Of a stretch of 64,000 bases of DNA, positions 17,363-26,120 are shown piece by piece (the first letter of the stretch is position 1; each line of letters begins with the position of its first letter). Made by a program: the position numbers and the translations under genes. Source of the DNA: Sphingomonas oligoaromativorans (GTDB taxonomy: Bacteria; Pseudomonadota; Alphaproteobacteria; Sphingomonadales; Sphingomonadaceae); NCBI RefSeq assembly GCF_011762195.1, contig NZ_JAASQK010000005.1, positions 310,001 to 374,000 on the forward strand, given 5' to 3'. Below the pieces are notes generated by a model. It searched no databases. It was not told the origin of the DNA and was given only the letters and a program-made list of their open reading frames with translations.

Positions 17363-17686
17363 TCAGCGGCGAAGAGCGAAAGCTGAGCAACAGAGATCGG
17401 CCTTCCACAGCGCCAGATGCTCAAGCGTCGGGCGCAAGCCGCGGCCAAATTCGCCGAGGTCGTACACTTGGATCGAGGTGGGCGGCGGAAGCTGACGTCG
17501 TTCGACAAAGCCTATAGCCTCCAGCTCCCTCAGTCTGGTGGTGAGGGTGTTGGCACTCACCGTTGGTATAGCGCGGCGCAGATCGATGAACCGCAACGGG
17601 CCATTGCTGAGCGAGAGGAGAATCTGTAGCGCCCAACGGCCCGAGAGGTGCTGGAAGACCTCATCTTCGATCCGACGGGGTTTCAC
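17363..17686 (-). CDS. HxlR family transcriptional regulator
   Basis: A 107-residue winged-helix regulator with the HxlR pattern: FQHLSGRWALQILLSLSNGPLRFIDLRRAIPTVSANTLTTRLRELEAIGFVERR. The GTG at 17686 overlaps the tag stop codon (GTGA) and is favoured by that coupling; an in-frame GTG at 17719 is possible. Redox-sensing HxlR members use a conserved Cys near the N-terminus, which is absent here, but there is a Cys-Cys pair near the C-terminus (ADLCCSAF). It is the last gene of the thiolase-tag-hxlR unit and may control that unit through the palindromes at 19632-19718. Confidence 0.82.
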   Translation of the reverse strand: MKPRRIEDEVFQHLSGRWALQILLSLSNGPLRFIDLRRAIPTVSANTLTTRLRELEAIGFVERRQLPPPTSIQVYDLGEFGRGLRPTLEHLALWKADLCCSAFALRR

Positions 17687-18252
17687 GCCAGGTCGCCCAC
17701 AGGCTTCCGCCGGAAGCACTGCGCGGCATGGTCGTTGACGATGCCCACAGCTTCCATCCAGGCGTAGACGATCGTCGGCCCGACGAATTTAAAGCCGCGT
17801 TGCTTCATCGCCTTGGAGACCGTCTGAGAAAGTGGGGTGCTGGCGGGTAGCGTCGTCCCGTCACCCGTCACCACCTTGCCGTTGGTGAACGACCAGCACC
17901 ACTCCGCGAAGCTCTCGCCGGCATCCTCCATATCGCACCAGAGTTTGGCGCCGGCGATCGTCGCCTCGATTTTGGCGCGCGAGCGAATGATCCCGGGATC
18001 AGCAAGCGAACGGAGAATGTCGATCTCTGTGAAGCCCGCTACCTTGCGCGGATCGAAGCCCGCGAACGCTTTGCGGAAGGCTTCCCGTTTGCGGAGCACT
18101 GTGATCCACGCAAGCCCCGCCTGAAAGCCCTCGAGGGCGAGCATCTCCCACAACGTGCGGGAATCGCGCTGCGGCACGCCCCACTCATGATCGTGATAGG
18201 CCTGCATCTGCGGGTCGGTGCCCGCCCAGGCGCAGCGTATCGGATCGCTCAC
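17683..18252 (-). CDS. tag: DNA-3-methyladenine glycosylase I
   Basis: Base-excision enzyme that removes 3-methyladenine from alkylated DNA. The 189-residue product has the Tag N-terminus RCAWAGTDPQMQAYHDHEWGVP and the C-terminal KFVGPTIVYAWMEAVGIVNDHAAQCF. The Cys/His residues of the structural zinc site (Cys7, the N-terminal His, and the C-terminal His and Cys) are in place. The GTG at 18252 gives the family-typical start, 8 bp after the thiolase stop; the frame also opens at 18303 inside the thiolase. It is one of four alkylation- or base-repair genes in this cargo, with mug, alkB and ogt. Confidence 0.93.
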   Translation of the reverse strand: MSDPIRCAWAGTDPQMQAYHDHEWGVPQRDSRTLWEMLALEGFQAGLAWITVLRKREAFRKAFAGFDPRKVAGFTEIDILRSLADPGIIRSRAKIEATIAGAKLWCDMEDAGESFAEWCWSFTNGKVVTGDGTTLPASTPLSQTVSKAMKQRGFKFVGPTIVYAWMEAVGIVNDHAAQCFRRKPVGDLA

Positions 18253-18259
18253 CGCGCGT

Positions 18260-19534
18260 TTATCCCAGGCTTTCGAGCAGCGCCACGGCGCCTTCTCCGC
18301 CATCGGCGCACACGCTCACGATCGCCCGCGAACCCTTCGGCATCGCAGCCAGCTCTTTGACCGTCTGACTAAGGTCTCGGGCGCCGGTCGCACCGAAGGG
18401 ATGACCAATCGCAACCGAACCACCGTTCGGATTGACCCGCTCCCAAGGGAAATGGCCGAAGTCGCGTGAAATGCCCACGCGCTCAGCGATCCAGCCCGGG
18501 CGCTCGAGCGCTGCGACATTGGCAAGAAGCTGAGCAGCGAACGCCTCGTGGATCTCCCATAGATCGATGTCCTCGAAGCCGAGGCCGTTGCGATCAAGGA
18601 GGCGAGGTATAGCGAACGGCGTCGCCATCAGCAGTCCGTCGCTGAAGTCGACGGCAGCAAGCTCATAGTCGACGAGCCTCGCGGTCGGTATCCCATCTGG
18701 AAGCCGCGTACGTCCCTGCGCCGAGAGGACCCATACGCCGGCAGCGCCATCGGTGATGGGCGACGAATTGCCTGCGGTCAGCGATCCTCTGCCGCTCGTC
18801 TTGTCGAAGGCCGGCGGTAGCGTCGCCAGTTTTGCAAGCGACGTGTCGGCGCGGGGATTCGCATCACGGGCAAGCTCGGGAAGCTTGATGACAAGATCGT
18901 CGAAGAAGCCCCGTTCCCAGCCCGCGACCGCACGCCTGTGGCTCTCATAAGCCCATGCGTCCTGCGCTTCGCGGGTGATACCCCACTCCTGGGCGGTCTC
19001 CTCCATATGGTCGCCCATGGTGCGGCCGGTGATACGGTTCGCCCATCCTTTTGCAGGAAGGGTGAAATCGACCGGAGAAAGGCTGCTGAGGGCCTTTAGG
19101 GCTTCGGCCGGGTCCTTGGCGAAGAGAGCACGCAAACGGTCGCTGGCGGCCGCTGTAAGGCCTATTGAGGGGCGGCTCATCGTCTCCACCCCGCCGACTA
19201 GCACGACATCGGTGTCGCCGCCGATCATTCCCGCCGCGGCGAAGGCGGCGGTGATGCTCGTGGCGCAGGCCAGCACAGCCGAGAAGGATGGGACGGTCGG
19301 GTCCAGCTTGGCGTCCAGCCAGATCTCGCGGGCGATGTTGCTCCACCCGAGATTGGGGATGACCGTGCCCCACAGCACTAGGTCAGGACGCTGGGTCGTC
19401 AGTTGCTCGGCCATGGCGCGCACGACCGGGACCGATAGGCTGATGCCGTCATAGCCGACGAGGGCGCCCCCACCGCGGCCGAAGGGTGTGCGCAGGCCAG
19501 CGGCGAGAAAGATGTCCTGATTGAAGCGCGTCAT
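18260..19534 (-). CDS. Acetyl-CoA C-acyltransferase (thiolase) family protein
   Basis: A 424-residue thiolase. The acyl-accepting Cys is at residue 90 (VLACATS), the catalytic His pair is in WEIHEAFAAQ and NGGSVAIGHPFGATGAR, and the second Cys is in VCADGGEG, where most thiolases have CxGGG. The length and the internal insertion match the FadI/long-chain 3-ketoacyl-CoA type rather than biosynthetic PhaA. The substrate is not predictable. It is the first gene of the thiolase-tag-hxlR unit, with three evenly spaced TTGCAC-type palindromes upstream. Its pairing with a DNA repair gene is unusual. Confidence 0.88.
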   Translation of the reverse strand: MTRFNQDIFLAAGLRTPFGRGGGALVGYDGISLSVPVVRAMAEQLTTQRPDLVLWGTVIPNLGWSNIAREIWLDAKLDPTVPSFSAVLACATSITAAFAAAGMIGGDTDVVLVGGVETMSRPSIGLTAAASDRLRALFAKDPAEALKALSSLSPVDFTLPAKGWANRITGRTMGDHMEETAQEWGITREAQDAWAYESHRRAVAGWERGFFDDLVIKLPELARDANPRADTSLAKLATLPPAFDKTSGRGSLTAGNSSPITDGAAGVWVLSAQGRTRLPDGIPTARLVDYELAAVDFSDGLLMATPFAIPRLLDRNGLGFEDIDLWEIHEAFAAQLLANVAALERPGWIAERVGISRDFGHFPWERVNPNGGSVAIGHPFGATGARDLSQTVKELAAMPKGSRAIVSVCADGGEGAVALLESLG

Positions 19535-19631
19535 CGATTGTCTCCTTGGGCATTAAGCGACAGCCTCCTCGGCTTTTCACTTCGATCCCTTCCATTCCAC
19601 CGCTTGCGGCGGTGTCATTGGAGGGTGGGTG

Positions 19632-19650
19632 GGCTTGCACCGTGCAAGCC
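19632..19650. promoter_or_regulatory. TTGCAC-S-GTGCAA palindrome, copy 1
   Basis: A perfect 19-bp palindrome around a central C: GGCTTGCACCGTGCAAGCC. It lies about 100 bp upstream of the thiolase start and is the first of three copies spaced exactly 34 bp centre to centre. Confidence 0.7.
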
Positions 19651-19667
19651 GCCACCGCCCTGCTGGA

Positions 19668-19682
19668 CTTGCACCGTGCAAG
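19668..19682. promoter_or_regulatory. TTGCAC-S-GTGCAA palindrome, copy 2
   Basis: CTTGCACCGTGCAAG, a 15-bp perfect palindrome around a central C at 19675, between copies 1 and 3 at 34-bp spacing. Confidence 0.7.
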
Positions 19683-19699
19683 CCTCATCGGCGTCGTTG

Positions 19700-19718
19700 G
19701 GCTTGCACGGTGCAAGCC
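19700..19718. promoter_or_regulatory. TTGCAC-S-GTGCAA palindrome, copy 3
   Basis: GGCTTGCACGGTGCAAGCC, a 19-bp palindrome around a central G at 19709. It directly abuts the stop codon of the outer membrane factor gene. Confidence 0.7.
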
Positions 19719-21221
19719 TTATCCCCCGGATTTGGCCATCAAAGTCGGGACGTCCGCCTCAGCTTGCCGGGTGGGTGGCGACCATCCTCCGCCAAAAGCT
19801 CGAAACACGGCGACTGCCGAACGGGCGGTTCCAGCCCGCTCACTGTCCAGCACATCGCGCGCGACGAGCAACTGCTGATCGGCGTTGATGACATCGGTTA
19901 GCGGGATCGAACCCGCCTTGTACGACTGCTGAGCGAGATCGCGTGCCTTCGTGAGAGCCGCCACCTGGGCTTGGACCTCGCTGACACGAACCTGGGTCTG
20001 TGAGAGCGTCACCAGCGCGTTCTCCACGTCCTCGGCTGCATGCAGCACGGTCTGGCGGTAGACCGCCAGCGCCTCGGCATTTGCGCCCCGAGCCTGCTTC
20101 ACCTCGGCGTCGACCTTGCCGAAGTCGAACAGGCGCCAGCGGATCAAGCCGCCGCCCGTCGCCGCGAAAGCGCCCTTGGTGAAGAGGTTACTCGCGCTGA
20201 TGCTGTCGAATCCTAGAGCGCCCGAAAGCGAGATTTTCGGGTAATAGTCGGAGATCGCAGCACCGATCCGCTCATTCGATGCGGCTAACCGCCTCTCGGC
20301 GGCGATGATGTCGGGACGCCGGCGAAGCATGTCAGTGGGCTGCCGATCGGACGGTATTGCGGGAATGCCGGGGATCGATTGGACGGTGCTCAATTCCTGC
20401 GCGTAGGTGCCCGGCTGGGCTCCCATCAACACATCGAGCCGATTGAGCTGGACTTCGAGACCGATCCGAAGCGTCGGAATGCTCGATCGCGCCTGCCGGA
20501 GCAAAGCTTCGGCCTCGGCAATCTCCTGGCCGTTACCAGAGCCCGCCGCATATCGATCGCGGACGAGCTTCAGGAGTCGTTCGTCATTGGCCACCTGATC
20601 GAGCGCGACGGCGAGGCGAGCCTGATAGCCGCGGATCTGCAGATAGGCGTCAGCGGCATCGGCGACCACGGTGATCCGCGTGCCGACGCGATCCGCCTCG
20701 GCCGCCGACTCTTCGTCGCTCGCTGCCCGTGCTCCCCGCCGCAGTCCGCCGAAGAGATCGATTTCCCAGCTTGCGCTTGGGCCGACCGAGTATTCCTCGT
20801 AATTGCGGCGGAACCCCGGAACCTGGCTGGACAGGCTCGTGATCGGCGTTTGCAGGCTGGCGCGGTTTGCCGTGGCACTGCCACCGACGTCGATCGTCGG
20901 CAGGAGCTGCGCGCCCGCGCCCTTTGCGACCGCCCGGGCCTGCTGGACGCGTGCATAGGCGGCGGCAAGGTCGAGGTTTTGGTCGAGAGCGCGCTGGACG
21001 ACTGTCGCCAGCATCGGATCGTGGAAGGCCGTCCACCAACTGTCCAGCGCGAGCGGGGCCGTGGCGGCCGGCGTCGCCGACGCCGGGACAGCATTGTGGA
21101 ACGGCGCGAGGGCCGTGGCGGGCTTCTCGTAATTCGGCCCCACCATGCAGGCACTGAGGGCCAGTGGGATGAGCATGACACTCATCCCAGCGAGGCGATT
21201 GAGACGACGGTTCGTGATCAT
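19719..21221 (-). CDS. RND efflux outer membrane factor (OprM/NodT family lipoprotein)
   Basis: Outer-membrane channel of the tripartite pump encoded here. The 500-residue precursor has a lipoprotein signal ending LALSAC (Cys near residue 25), the MVGPNYEKPA start of mature OprM/NodT proteins, and two related repeats of long coiled-coil helices (AAAYARVQQARAVAKGAGAQLLP and AEALAVYRQTVLHAAEDVENAL). The ATG at 21221 overlaps the pump gene stop (ATGA). An upstream in-frame extension to 21656 overlaps the pump gene and is not real. The stop abuts a TTGCAC-type palindrome. Confidence 0.92.
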   Translation of the reverse strand: MITNRRLNRLAGMSVMLIPLALSACMVGPNYEKPATALAPFHNAVPASATPAATAPLALDSWWTAFHDPMLATVVQRALDQNLDLAAAYARVQQARAVAKGAGAQLLPTIDVGGSATANRASLQTPITSLSSQVPGFRRNYEEYSVGPSASWEIDLFGGLRRGARAASDEESAAEADRVGTRITVVADAADAYLQIRGYQARLAVALDQVANDERLLKLVRDRYAAGSGNGQEIAEAEALLRQARSSIPTLRIGLEVQLNRLDVLMGAQPGTYAQELSTVQSIPGIPAIPSDRQPTDMLRRRPDIIAAERRLAASNERIGAAISDYYPKISLSGALGFDSISASNLFTKGAFAATGGGLIRWRLFDFGKVDAEVKQARGANAEALAVYRQTVLHAAEDVENALVTLSQTQVRVSEVQAQVAALTKARDLAQQSYKAGSIPLTDVINADQQLLVARDVLDSERAGTARSAVAVFRAFGGGWSPPTRQAEADVPTLMAKSGG

Positions 21222-24200
21222 GCGAGCCTCCCATGGGCTTCGGTGACGGGGGAAATGGGCGCCGGCCGCTTCTTGAGCCCGAGCTTCCGGACGACGGTGT
21301 AGAAGGCAGGGGTGAAGGCCAACCCGAAGACGGTCACACCGATCATGCCTGCGAAGACGGCCGTGCCGAGGGCTTGCCGCATTTCGGACCCGGCGCCCGA
21401 GGCGATCGCGAGCGGGAAAACGCCAGCGATGAACGCCATCGACGTCATCAGGATCGGGCGCAGACGCTCGCGAGCTGCCAGGACAGACGCTTCTTCTGGC
21501 GTCTTGCCCTCGTGATCCTGGTGATGACGAGCAAACTCGACGATCAGGATCGCATTCTTGGCTGCAAGCCCCAGAAGCACCACGAAGCCGATCTGGGCGA
21601 GGATATCGATCGGCATCCCGCGAAGATGCAAGCCGGTTGACGATGCCAGGAGGCACATCGGGATGATCATCAGGATCGCGAGCGGAACCTTCCAGCTCTC
21701 ATACTGGGCAGCGAGCACGAGGAAGACAAACAGCGCCGACGCCGCAAAAATGAAGGTTGGAGAGATGGTCTGTGACTGCTGCTGGTGAGCAAGGTCCGTC
21801 CACTCGTAGCTGATGCCGGCGGGGAGCGTCTGGTTAGCGAGCTGCTCCATCCGCTTGATCGCCGTGCCAGAGGCAACACCCGGAGCGGCGACGCCGATGA
21901 TTTCGGCCGACGGATAGAGGTTGTAGCGCGGGACGCGGTACGGCTTCGTCTGGTCCTTGAAGGTCGTGACCGCGCTGACCGGCACCATGTCGCCTGAGGC
22001 GTTCCGCACCTTCAGTTCGCCCAGATCCTCCTTGGTCGAGCGAAACTGCTTCTCGCCCTGCACATAGACCGGGTAGGTCCGACCGAAGAAGTTGAAGTCG
22101 TTCACGTATTGCGAGCCGTTGTAGAGGCCGATGGTCGAGAAGATGTCGGTCGGGGTCAGGCCGAGCTTCTCAGCTTTCTCCCGGTCGATGTCGGCGTAGA
22201 CCGAAGGCGCGCCGGAGTTGTAGACCGTGAAGACGCTGCCGAAGGTCTTGTCCTTCTGAGCCGCCGCGACGAGGGCGTTCGTCGCCTTGGCCAGCGCTTC
22301 GGGTCCGAGACCGGCGCGGTCCTCTACTTCCAGCGTGAAGCCGCCCGGAGAGCCGAGTCCCTGGACCGCCGGGGGCATCAGGGTGAAGACCGCGGCGTCC
22401 TTGATGCCGGCCGTCGCCTTGTTCATTGCAGCAACCACGGTGTGCGCGTCCGTACCGCGGATGTGCTTGCCGTAGAGCGACGGCAGGCCGGTGAACACGG
22501 TGGCGACGTTCGGGGCATTGGTGTTGGTGACGATATCGAAACCCGAAACCGGCGAAGTGCCACCGATCAGATTTTCGCCCTTTGGGGTCTTCAGGCTGAG
22601 TGCGATATCGTTGACCTGGCGCACGATCTTGTCCGTGCGCTCCAGGCTCGCACCCGGCGGCAACTGAATGACCGTCGCGAGATAACCGATGTCGGATTCG
22701 GGAATGAACCCGCTCGACATGCGCGACATCTGGAAGCCGGTGAGGCCGATCAGCACAAGATAGGCCACCAGCATGATTCCGGTCTTGCGGACCGCGCGAC
22801 CGGTCAGTCGGGCGTAGCGGTTCGACATGTTGAGGAAGCCAAGGTTGAAGCGGCGGAAGAAGCCTCCGAGATACTTCTGAAGCCCGCGCGGCTCGACATG
22901 CTGGTCAGGTGCGGCGTGAGGCTTCAAGAGCACCGCACACAGCGCGGGGCTCAACGTGAGCGATACGAAGCAGGAGATGATCGTCGACGCTGCGATCGTG
23001 ATCGCGAATTGCTTGAAGAAGAGGCCCGATATGCCCGGAATGAACGCGGTCGGCACGAACACCGCGCACAGGGTAAGGGCGATCGCGATTAGAGCGGTCG
23101 ACACTTCGCTCATCGTCTGGCGCGTGGCGTCGCGTGCATTCATGCCGAGTGCCATGTTGCGTTCGACATTTTCGACCACGACGATCGCGTCGTCGACGAC
23201 GATACCCACTGCAAGCACGATCCCGAACAGCGAGAGGTTGTTGATCGAGCCGCCCGTCAGAGCGAGGAGGGTGAAGGTACCCAGCAGAGAGATGGGGATG
23301 GCGACAACCGGAATGATCGTTGCACGCCAGCTCTGCAGGAACAGGTAAACCACGCCGACGACGAGGGCGATGGCGATCACAATCGTGATGATCACCTCGT
23401 CGATCGACTGCGACACGAAGGTGGTCGGATCGTAGATGTTGAGATAGTCGACGCCGCTGGGGAAGCTCTTCTTCAGCTCGGCCATCTTCGCCCAGACCGA
23501 TTTCTCGACCTGTACGACGTTCGCATCGGGGGTCGCGATCACCCACCAGGGCGTCGAAACATATTTGTTGGCGTAGGCCTTGCTGCCGTAATCGGACGCA
23601 CCGAGTTCGACCCGGCCGATGTCGCGAATGCGGGTGACACGACCCTGGGGGTCAGACTTGACGATGACGGCGCCAAATTCCTCAGGGCTCGTAAGACGTC
23701 CCTGCGTTTCGACGTTGACCTCATAGGCTCCGTCCGACTTCGCCCCATCGAGGGGGGCGTTCAAACGCCCGGTCGAAACCTGAGCGTTTTGGGCACGAAG
23801 CGCGGCGAGGATCTCGCTGGCGCTGATGTTGTAGGCGGCGGCCTTGTCGGGATCGATCCAGACACGCATCGCATAATCGCGCTGGCCGACCGACCAGAAT
23901 TGCGAGACGCCCGGCAAGCGCGCGATCTGATCGCGGATTTTGAGCATGTAGTTGCTCAGATATTCGGGGCTGCGCGATCCGTCTGGCGAGTAGACGTGGA
24001 CGCCGAGCACCAGAGCCTTGATTGTCTTGTTGACGTGCACGCCCTGGAGCTGAACTTCGGGTGGCAGCCGCGACAGAACGTCCTCGACGCGATTGCGCGT
24101 CAACATCAGGTCGACGTTCGGATCGCTGCCGATCTTGAAGTAAACGGTGGTGGTAAGGTTGCCGTCACTAGTCGATTGGCTGGTGATGTAATCCATCTTC

Positions 24201-24424
24201 TCGACGCCGTTCACGGCTTGCTCGAGCGGCGTGGCAACGGTGCGCGCGATGGTCTCGGCGCTTGCGCCGGGGAAGCTGGTCGTGATGTCGATCGTGGGAG
24301 GGACGATGCTCGGATATTGCGCGATCGGCAAAAAGAGCATCGTTACGAGGCCTGCGATCGTGATGAAGATGCTCAGCACGGCCGCGAAGCGCGGATGATC
24401 GATGAAGAAATGGGCGATTCTCAT
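21218..24424 (-). CDS. RND multidrug efflux transporter (HAE1 family)
   Basis: Proton-driven inner-membrane pump of 1068 residues, the usual length for the AcrB/MexB family. The first membrane helix opens the protein (FFIDHPRFAAVLSIFITIAG). The proton-relay Asp pair is in GIVVDDAIVVVENVERNM near residue 410. The second half repeats the plan with LVLAAQYESWKVPLAILMIIPM and a C-terminal ALGTAVFAGMIGVTVFGLAFTPAFY. It lies 5 bp after the adaptor gene and overlaps the outer membrane factor gene. Substrates are unknown; context suggests toxic organic compounds. Confidence 0.94.
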   Translation of the reverse strand: MRIAHFFIDHPRFAAVLSIFITIAGLVTMLFLPIAQYPSIVPPTIDITTSFPGASAETIARTVATPLEQAVNGVEKMDYITSQSTSDGNLTTTVYFKIGSDPNVDLMLTRNRVEDVLSRLPPEVQLQGVHVNKTIKALVLGVHVYSPDGSRSPEYLSNYMLKIRDQIARLPGVSQFWSVGQRDYAMRVWIDPDKAAAYNISASEILAALRAQNAQVSTGRLNAPLDGAKSDGAYEVNVETQGRLTSPEEFGAVIVKSDPQGRVTRIRDIGRVELGASDYGSKAYANKYVSTPWWVIATPDANVVQVEKSVWAKMAELKKSFPSGVDYLNIYDPTTFVSQSIDEVIITIVIAIALVVGVVYLFLQSWRATIIPVVAIPISLLGTFTLLALTGGSINNLSLFGIVLAVGIVVDDAIVVVENVERNMALGMNARDATRQTMSEVSTALIAIALTLCAVFVPTAFIPGISGLFFKQFAITIAASTIISCFVSLTLSPALCAVLLKPHAAPDQHVEPRGLQKYLGGFFRRFNLGFLNMSNRYARLTGRAVRKTGIMLVAYLVLIGLTGFQMSRMSSGFIPESDIGYLATVIQLPPGASLERTDKIVRQVNDIALSLKTPKGENLIGGTSPVSGFDIVTNTNAPNVATVFTGLPSLYGKHIRGTDAHTVVAAMNKATAGIKDAAVFTLMPPAVQGLGSPGGFTLEVEDRAGLGPEALAKATNALVAAAQKDKTFGSVFTVYNSGAPSVYADIDREKAEKLGLTPTDIFSTIGLYNGSQYVNDFNFFGRTYPVYVQGEKQFRSTKEDLGELKVRNASGDMVPVSAVTTFKDQTKPYRVPRYNLYPSAEIIGVAAPGVASGTAIKRMEQLANQTLPAGISYEWTDLAHQQQSQTISPTFIFAASALFVFLVLAAQYESWKVPLAILMIIPMCLLASSTGLHLRGMPIDILAQIGFVVLLGLAAKNAILIVEFARHHQDHEGKTPEEASVLAARERLRPILMTSMAFIAGVFPLAIASGAGSEMRQALGTAVFAGMIGVTVFGLAFTPAFYTVVRKLGLKKRPAPISPVTEAHGRLA

Positions 24425-24429
24425 GGCGG

Positions 24430-25659
24430 TCAGTCCTGATCGGCTGCGAACCGGATTGCGCCGGCCTGGGGTGTGACGGGCGCGCCGGCCTTCACGGTCG
24501 GGATGCCGTCGATGATGACGCGATCCGTCGCTGCGAGACCGGACTTGATGACCCGGAGGCCGCCTCGAAGGGCGCCGATCTCGACTTTTTTCTGGGTCGC
24601 AACGTTATCCTTGCCGACGACGAACACCGCATGGTCGCTTTGATCGGAGAGGACGGCCGCGTCGGGCACCAGCAGCGCAGGCTCAGGGGCGGACACCGCC
24701 AGCCGCACGCGCGCGAAGGCGCCGGGCGTCAGTTTGGCATCGCTATTCTGGATGGTCGCCCGCGCATGGATCGTGCCGCTCGCGCGGTCGATCGCGTTAT
24801 CCATGAAATCGAGCGTGCCATGGATCGTGTAGTCTGACTGACTGCCAAGCGCGATCTCGACGCTGTTGGCGAGAGGGCCGGGCCGGCTAGCGCGCTCTCG
24901 TTCAAAGGTCGCGTAATCGGCTTCGCTCATGTCGAAATTCAGCCAAATCGGATCGAGCGAGACGATCGTGGTCAACAACGTGGTCGGGCTGCTGGCAGCG
25001 CGGCTGCCTGAGATCAGATTGCCCGCGGACACCAGATGGGTGCCGATGCGGCCGGTGAACGGCGCGGTGATACGGGTCTTCTGAAGATCGAACATCGCAT
25101 CGTGCAGGGTCGCCTTCGCGCCGTCGACACCCGCGACAGCGGCGGCCTTCTCGGCGAGCTTCTGATCGACATTCTCCTGGCTTCCGGCGTCGGTCGCCTT
25201 CAACTGTTGGGCGCGGGCAAACTCGCGGTTGGCAAGCGCCAGGCGCGCGTTCGCGCTTTCGAGTGCCGCGCGGGCCTGGTCGACCTTGATCTGGTAGGGA
25301 ACCGGGTCGATCTGGAAGAGGAGCTGGCCCTGTCGGACCACCTCGCCGTCCTTGAAATTGACGGCAGTGAGCGTCCCACCGACTTGTGCGCGCACCTCGA
25401 CCGATTTGATCGCCGCGAGCTGGCCGAGGAAACTCAACCTCTGGTCGACGCCGCGCTGAAGCGGCGTGCTGACCGTCACGACGGGCGCGGGGGCGGCTGC
25501 GGCCGGCGGTGGCGCCAAAAACAGGTGTGAGCCGACTTCACCCAGGCCGACGAGCAAGGCGAGGCCTGCTCCGGCCGCGAGCCAGATCTTGGTGCGCCGC
25601 TTGGAAGGGTCGTTTTGAGCGGTGGAGCCGCTTTCGTCGATGGTTTCGGTGTATGTCAC
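24430..25659 (-). CDS. RND efflux periplasmic adaptor subunit
   Basis: Membrane fusion protein of the tripartite pump, 409 residues. It has an N-terminal membrane anchor (WLAAGAGLALLVGLGEVGSHLFL, about residues 28-50), a lipoyl-like domain (VEVRAQVGGTLTAVNFKDGEVVRQGQLLFQIDP), an alpha-helical hairpin, then beta-barrel and membrane-proximal domains with ITAPFTGRIGTHLVSAGNLI. It is the first gene of the efflux operon. Its promoter region, 25660-26120, contains one TTGCAC-type palindrome and two TetR-type operators, so it may respond to two regulators. Confidence 0.93.
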   Translation of the reverse strand: MTYTETIDESGSTAQNDPSKRRTKIWLAAGAGLALLVGLGEVGSHLFLAPPPAAAAPAPVVTVSTPLQRGVDQRLSFLGQLAAIKSVEVRAQVGGTLTAVNFKDGEVVRQGQLLFQIDPVPYQIKVDQARAALESANARLALANREFARAQQLKATDAGSQENVDQKLAEKAAAVAGVDGAKATLHDAMFDLQKTRITAPFTGRIGTHLVSAGNLISGSRAASSPTTLLTTIVSLDPIWLNFDMSEADYATFERERASRPGPLANSVEIALGSQSDYTIHGTLDFMDNAIDRASGTIHARATIQNSDAKLTPGAFARVRLAVSAPEPALLVPDAAVLSDQSDHAVFVVGKDNVATQKKVEIGALRGGLRVIKSGLAATDRVIIDGIPTVKAGAPVTPQAGAIRFAADQD

Positions 25660-25952
25660 GGTGTCCCTCGTTCGGTTTGCGCCTCCCTTCGACGGGGACC
25701 GAGAGCGGAAATGTCGGCTTCAGAAGGCCGCACGCCGCTACTCCCGCATCCCGTATCGAGAGCGGACGTCTTTCCGTTTCAGGATCAGGCAGTGATGGTC
25801 GGTACGGCGACGACCGTCTTGAAGGCTGGGTCTCTAACTTGACCGATGACCCCTCAACGACGGACGTGCCGCGCCCGTTTAGAGATCAGTCATCGGTCAT
25901 GGCGGCGAGATCCGCGCGGGATCGGCGAGACCGCAGTTTTGGGCGGCGAGCC

Positions 25953-25967
25953 CTTGCACGGTGCAAG
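25953..25967. promoter_or_regulatory. TTGCAC-S-GTGCAA palindrome, copy 4
   Basis: CTTGCACGGTGCAAG, a perfect 15-bp palindrome with a central G, about 290 bp upstream of the efflux adaptor start and 60-150 bp from the two TetR-type operators. Confidence 0.7.
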
Positions 25968-26026
25968 ATTCGGCGATCCGCGTACGAAGTTCCTCATAGC
26001 TCAACCCACCCTTTCGCAATCGTCTA

Positions 26027-26042
26027 TCTATCGGTCGATCGG
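26027..26042. promoter_or_regulatory. Putative TetR operator 3 (degenerate, N4 spacing)
   Basis: TCTATCGGTCGATCGG, preceded by GTCTA. The left half-site is perfect and the right half is degenerate. Its centre is 62 bp from that of operator 4, upstream of the efflux operon. Confidence 0.5.
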
Positions 26043-26088
26043 TTACGAATCTGGATATGCCGAGTCAGATATCAGGAGTCAACCACTA

Positions 26089-26104
26089 TCTATCTATAGA
26101 TAGA
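26089..26104. promoter_or_regulatory. Putative TetR operator 4 (perfect, N4 spacing)
   Basis: TCTATCTATAGATAGA, a perfect 16-bp palindrome between the efflux operon promoter and the 3' end of the gene at 26121-26591. Confidence 0.7.
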
Positions 26105-26120
26105 CGAGAGGCTGCACCCG

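Larger units (their letters stand above)
25660..26120 (-). promoter_or_regulatory. Long regulatory region of the efflux operon
   Basis: No convincing gene is present in these 461 bp. The outer half holds a TTGCAC-type palindrome (25953-25967) and TetR-type operators 3 and 4 (26027-26104). The roughly 290 bp between the palindrome and the adaptor start would be an untranslated leader if transcription starts near the operators; no riboswitch-like fold or terminator was recognised in it. Confidence 0.45.

Noticed and set aside
19632-19718. Three short repeats at 34-bp spacing as a possible CRISPR array
   Set aside because: The repeats are 15-19 bp palindromes, only three copies exist, spacers are 15-20 bp and no cas gene is near. 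Other single copies lie elsewhere in the cargo, which fits protein-binding sites.
25660-25950. Riboswitch or attenuator in the efflux leader
   Set aside because: No conserved riboswitch core, leader peptide or terminator/antiterminator pair could be recognised by eye.
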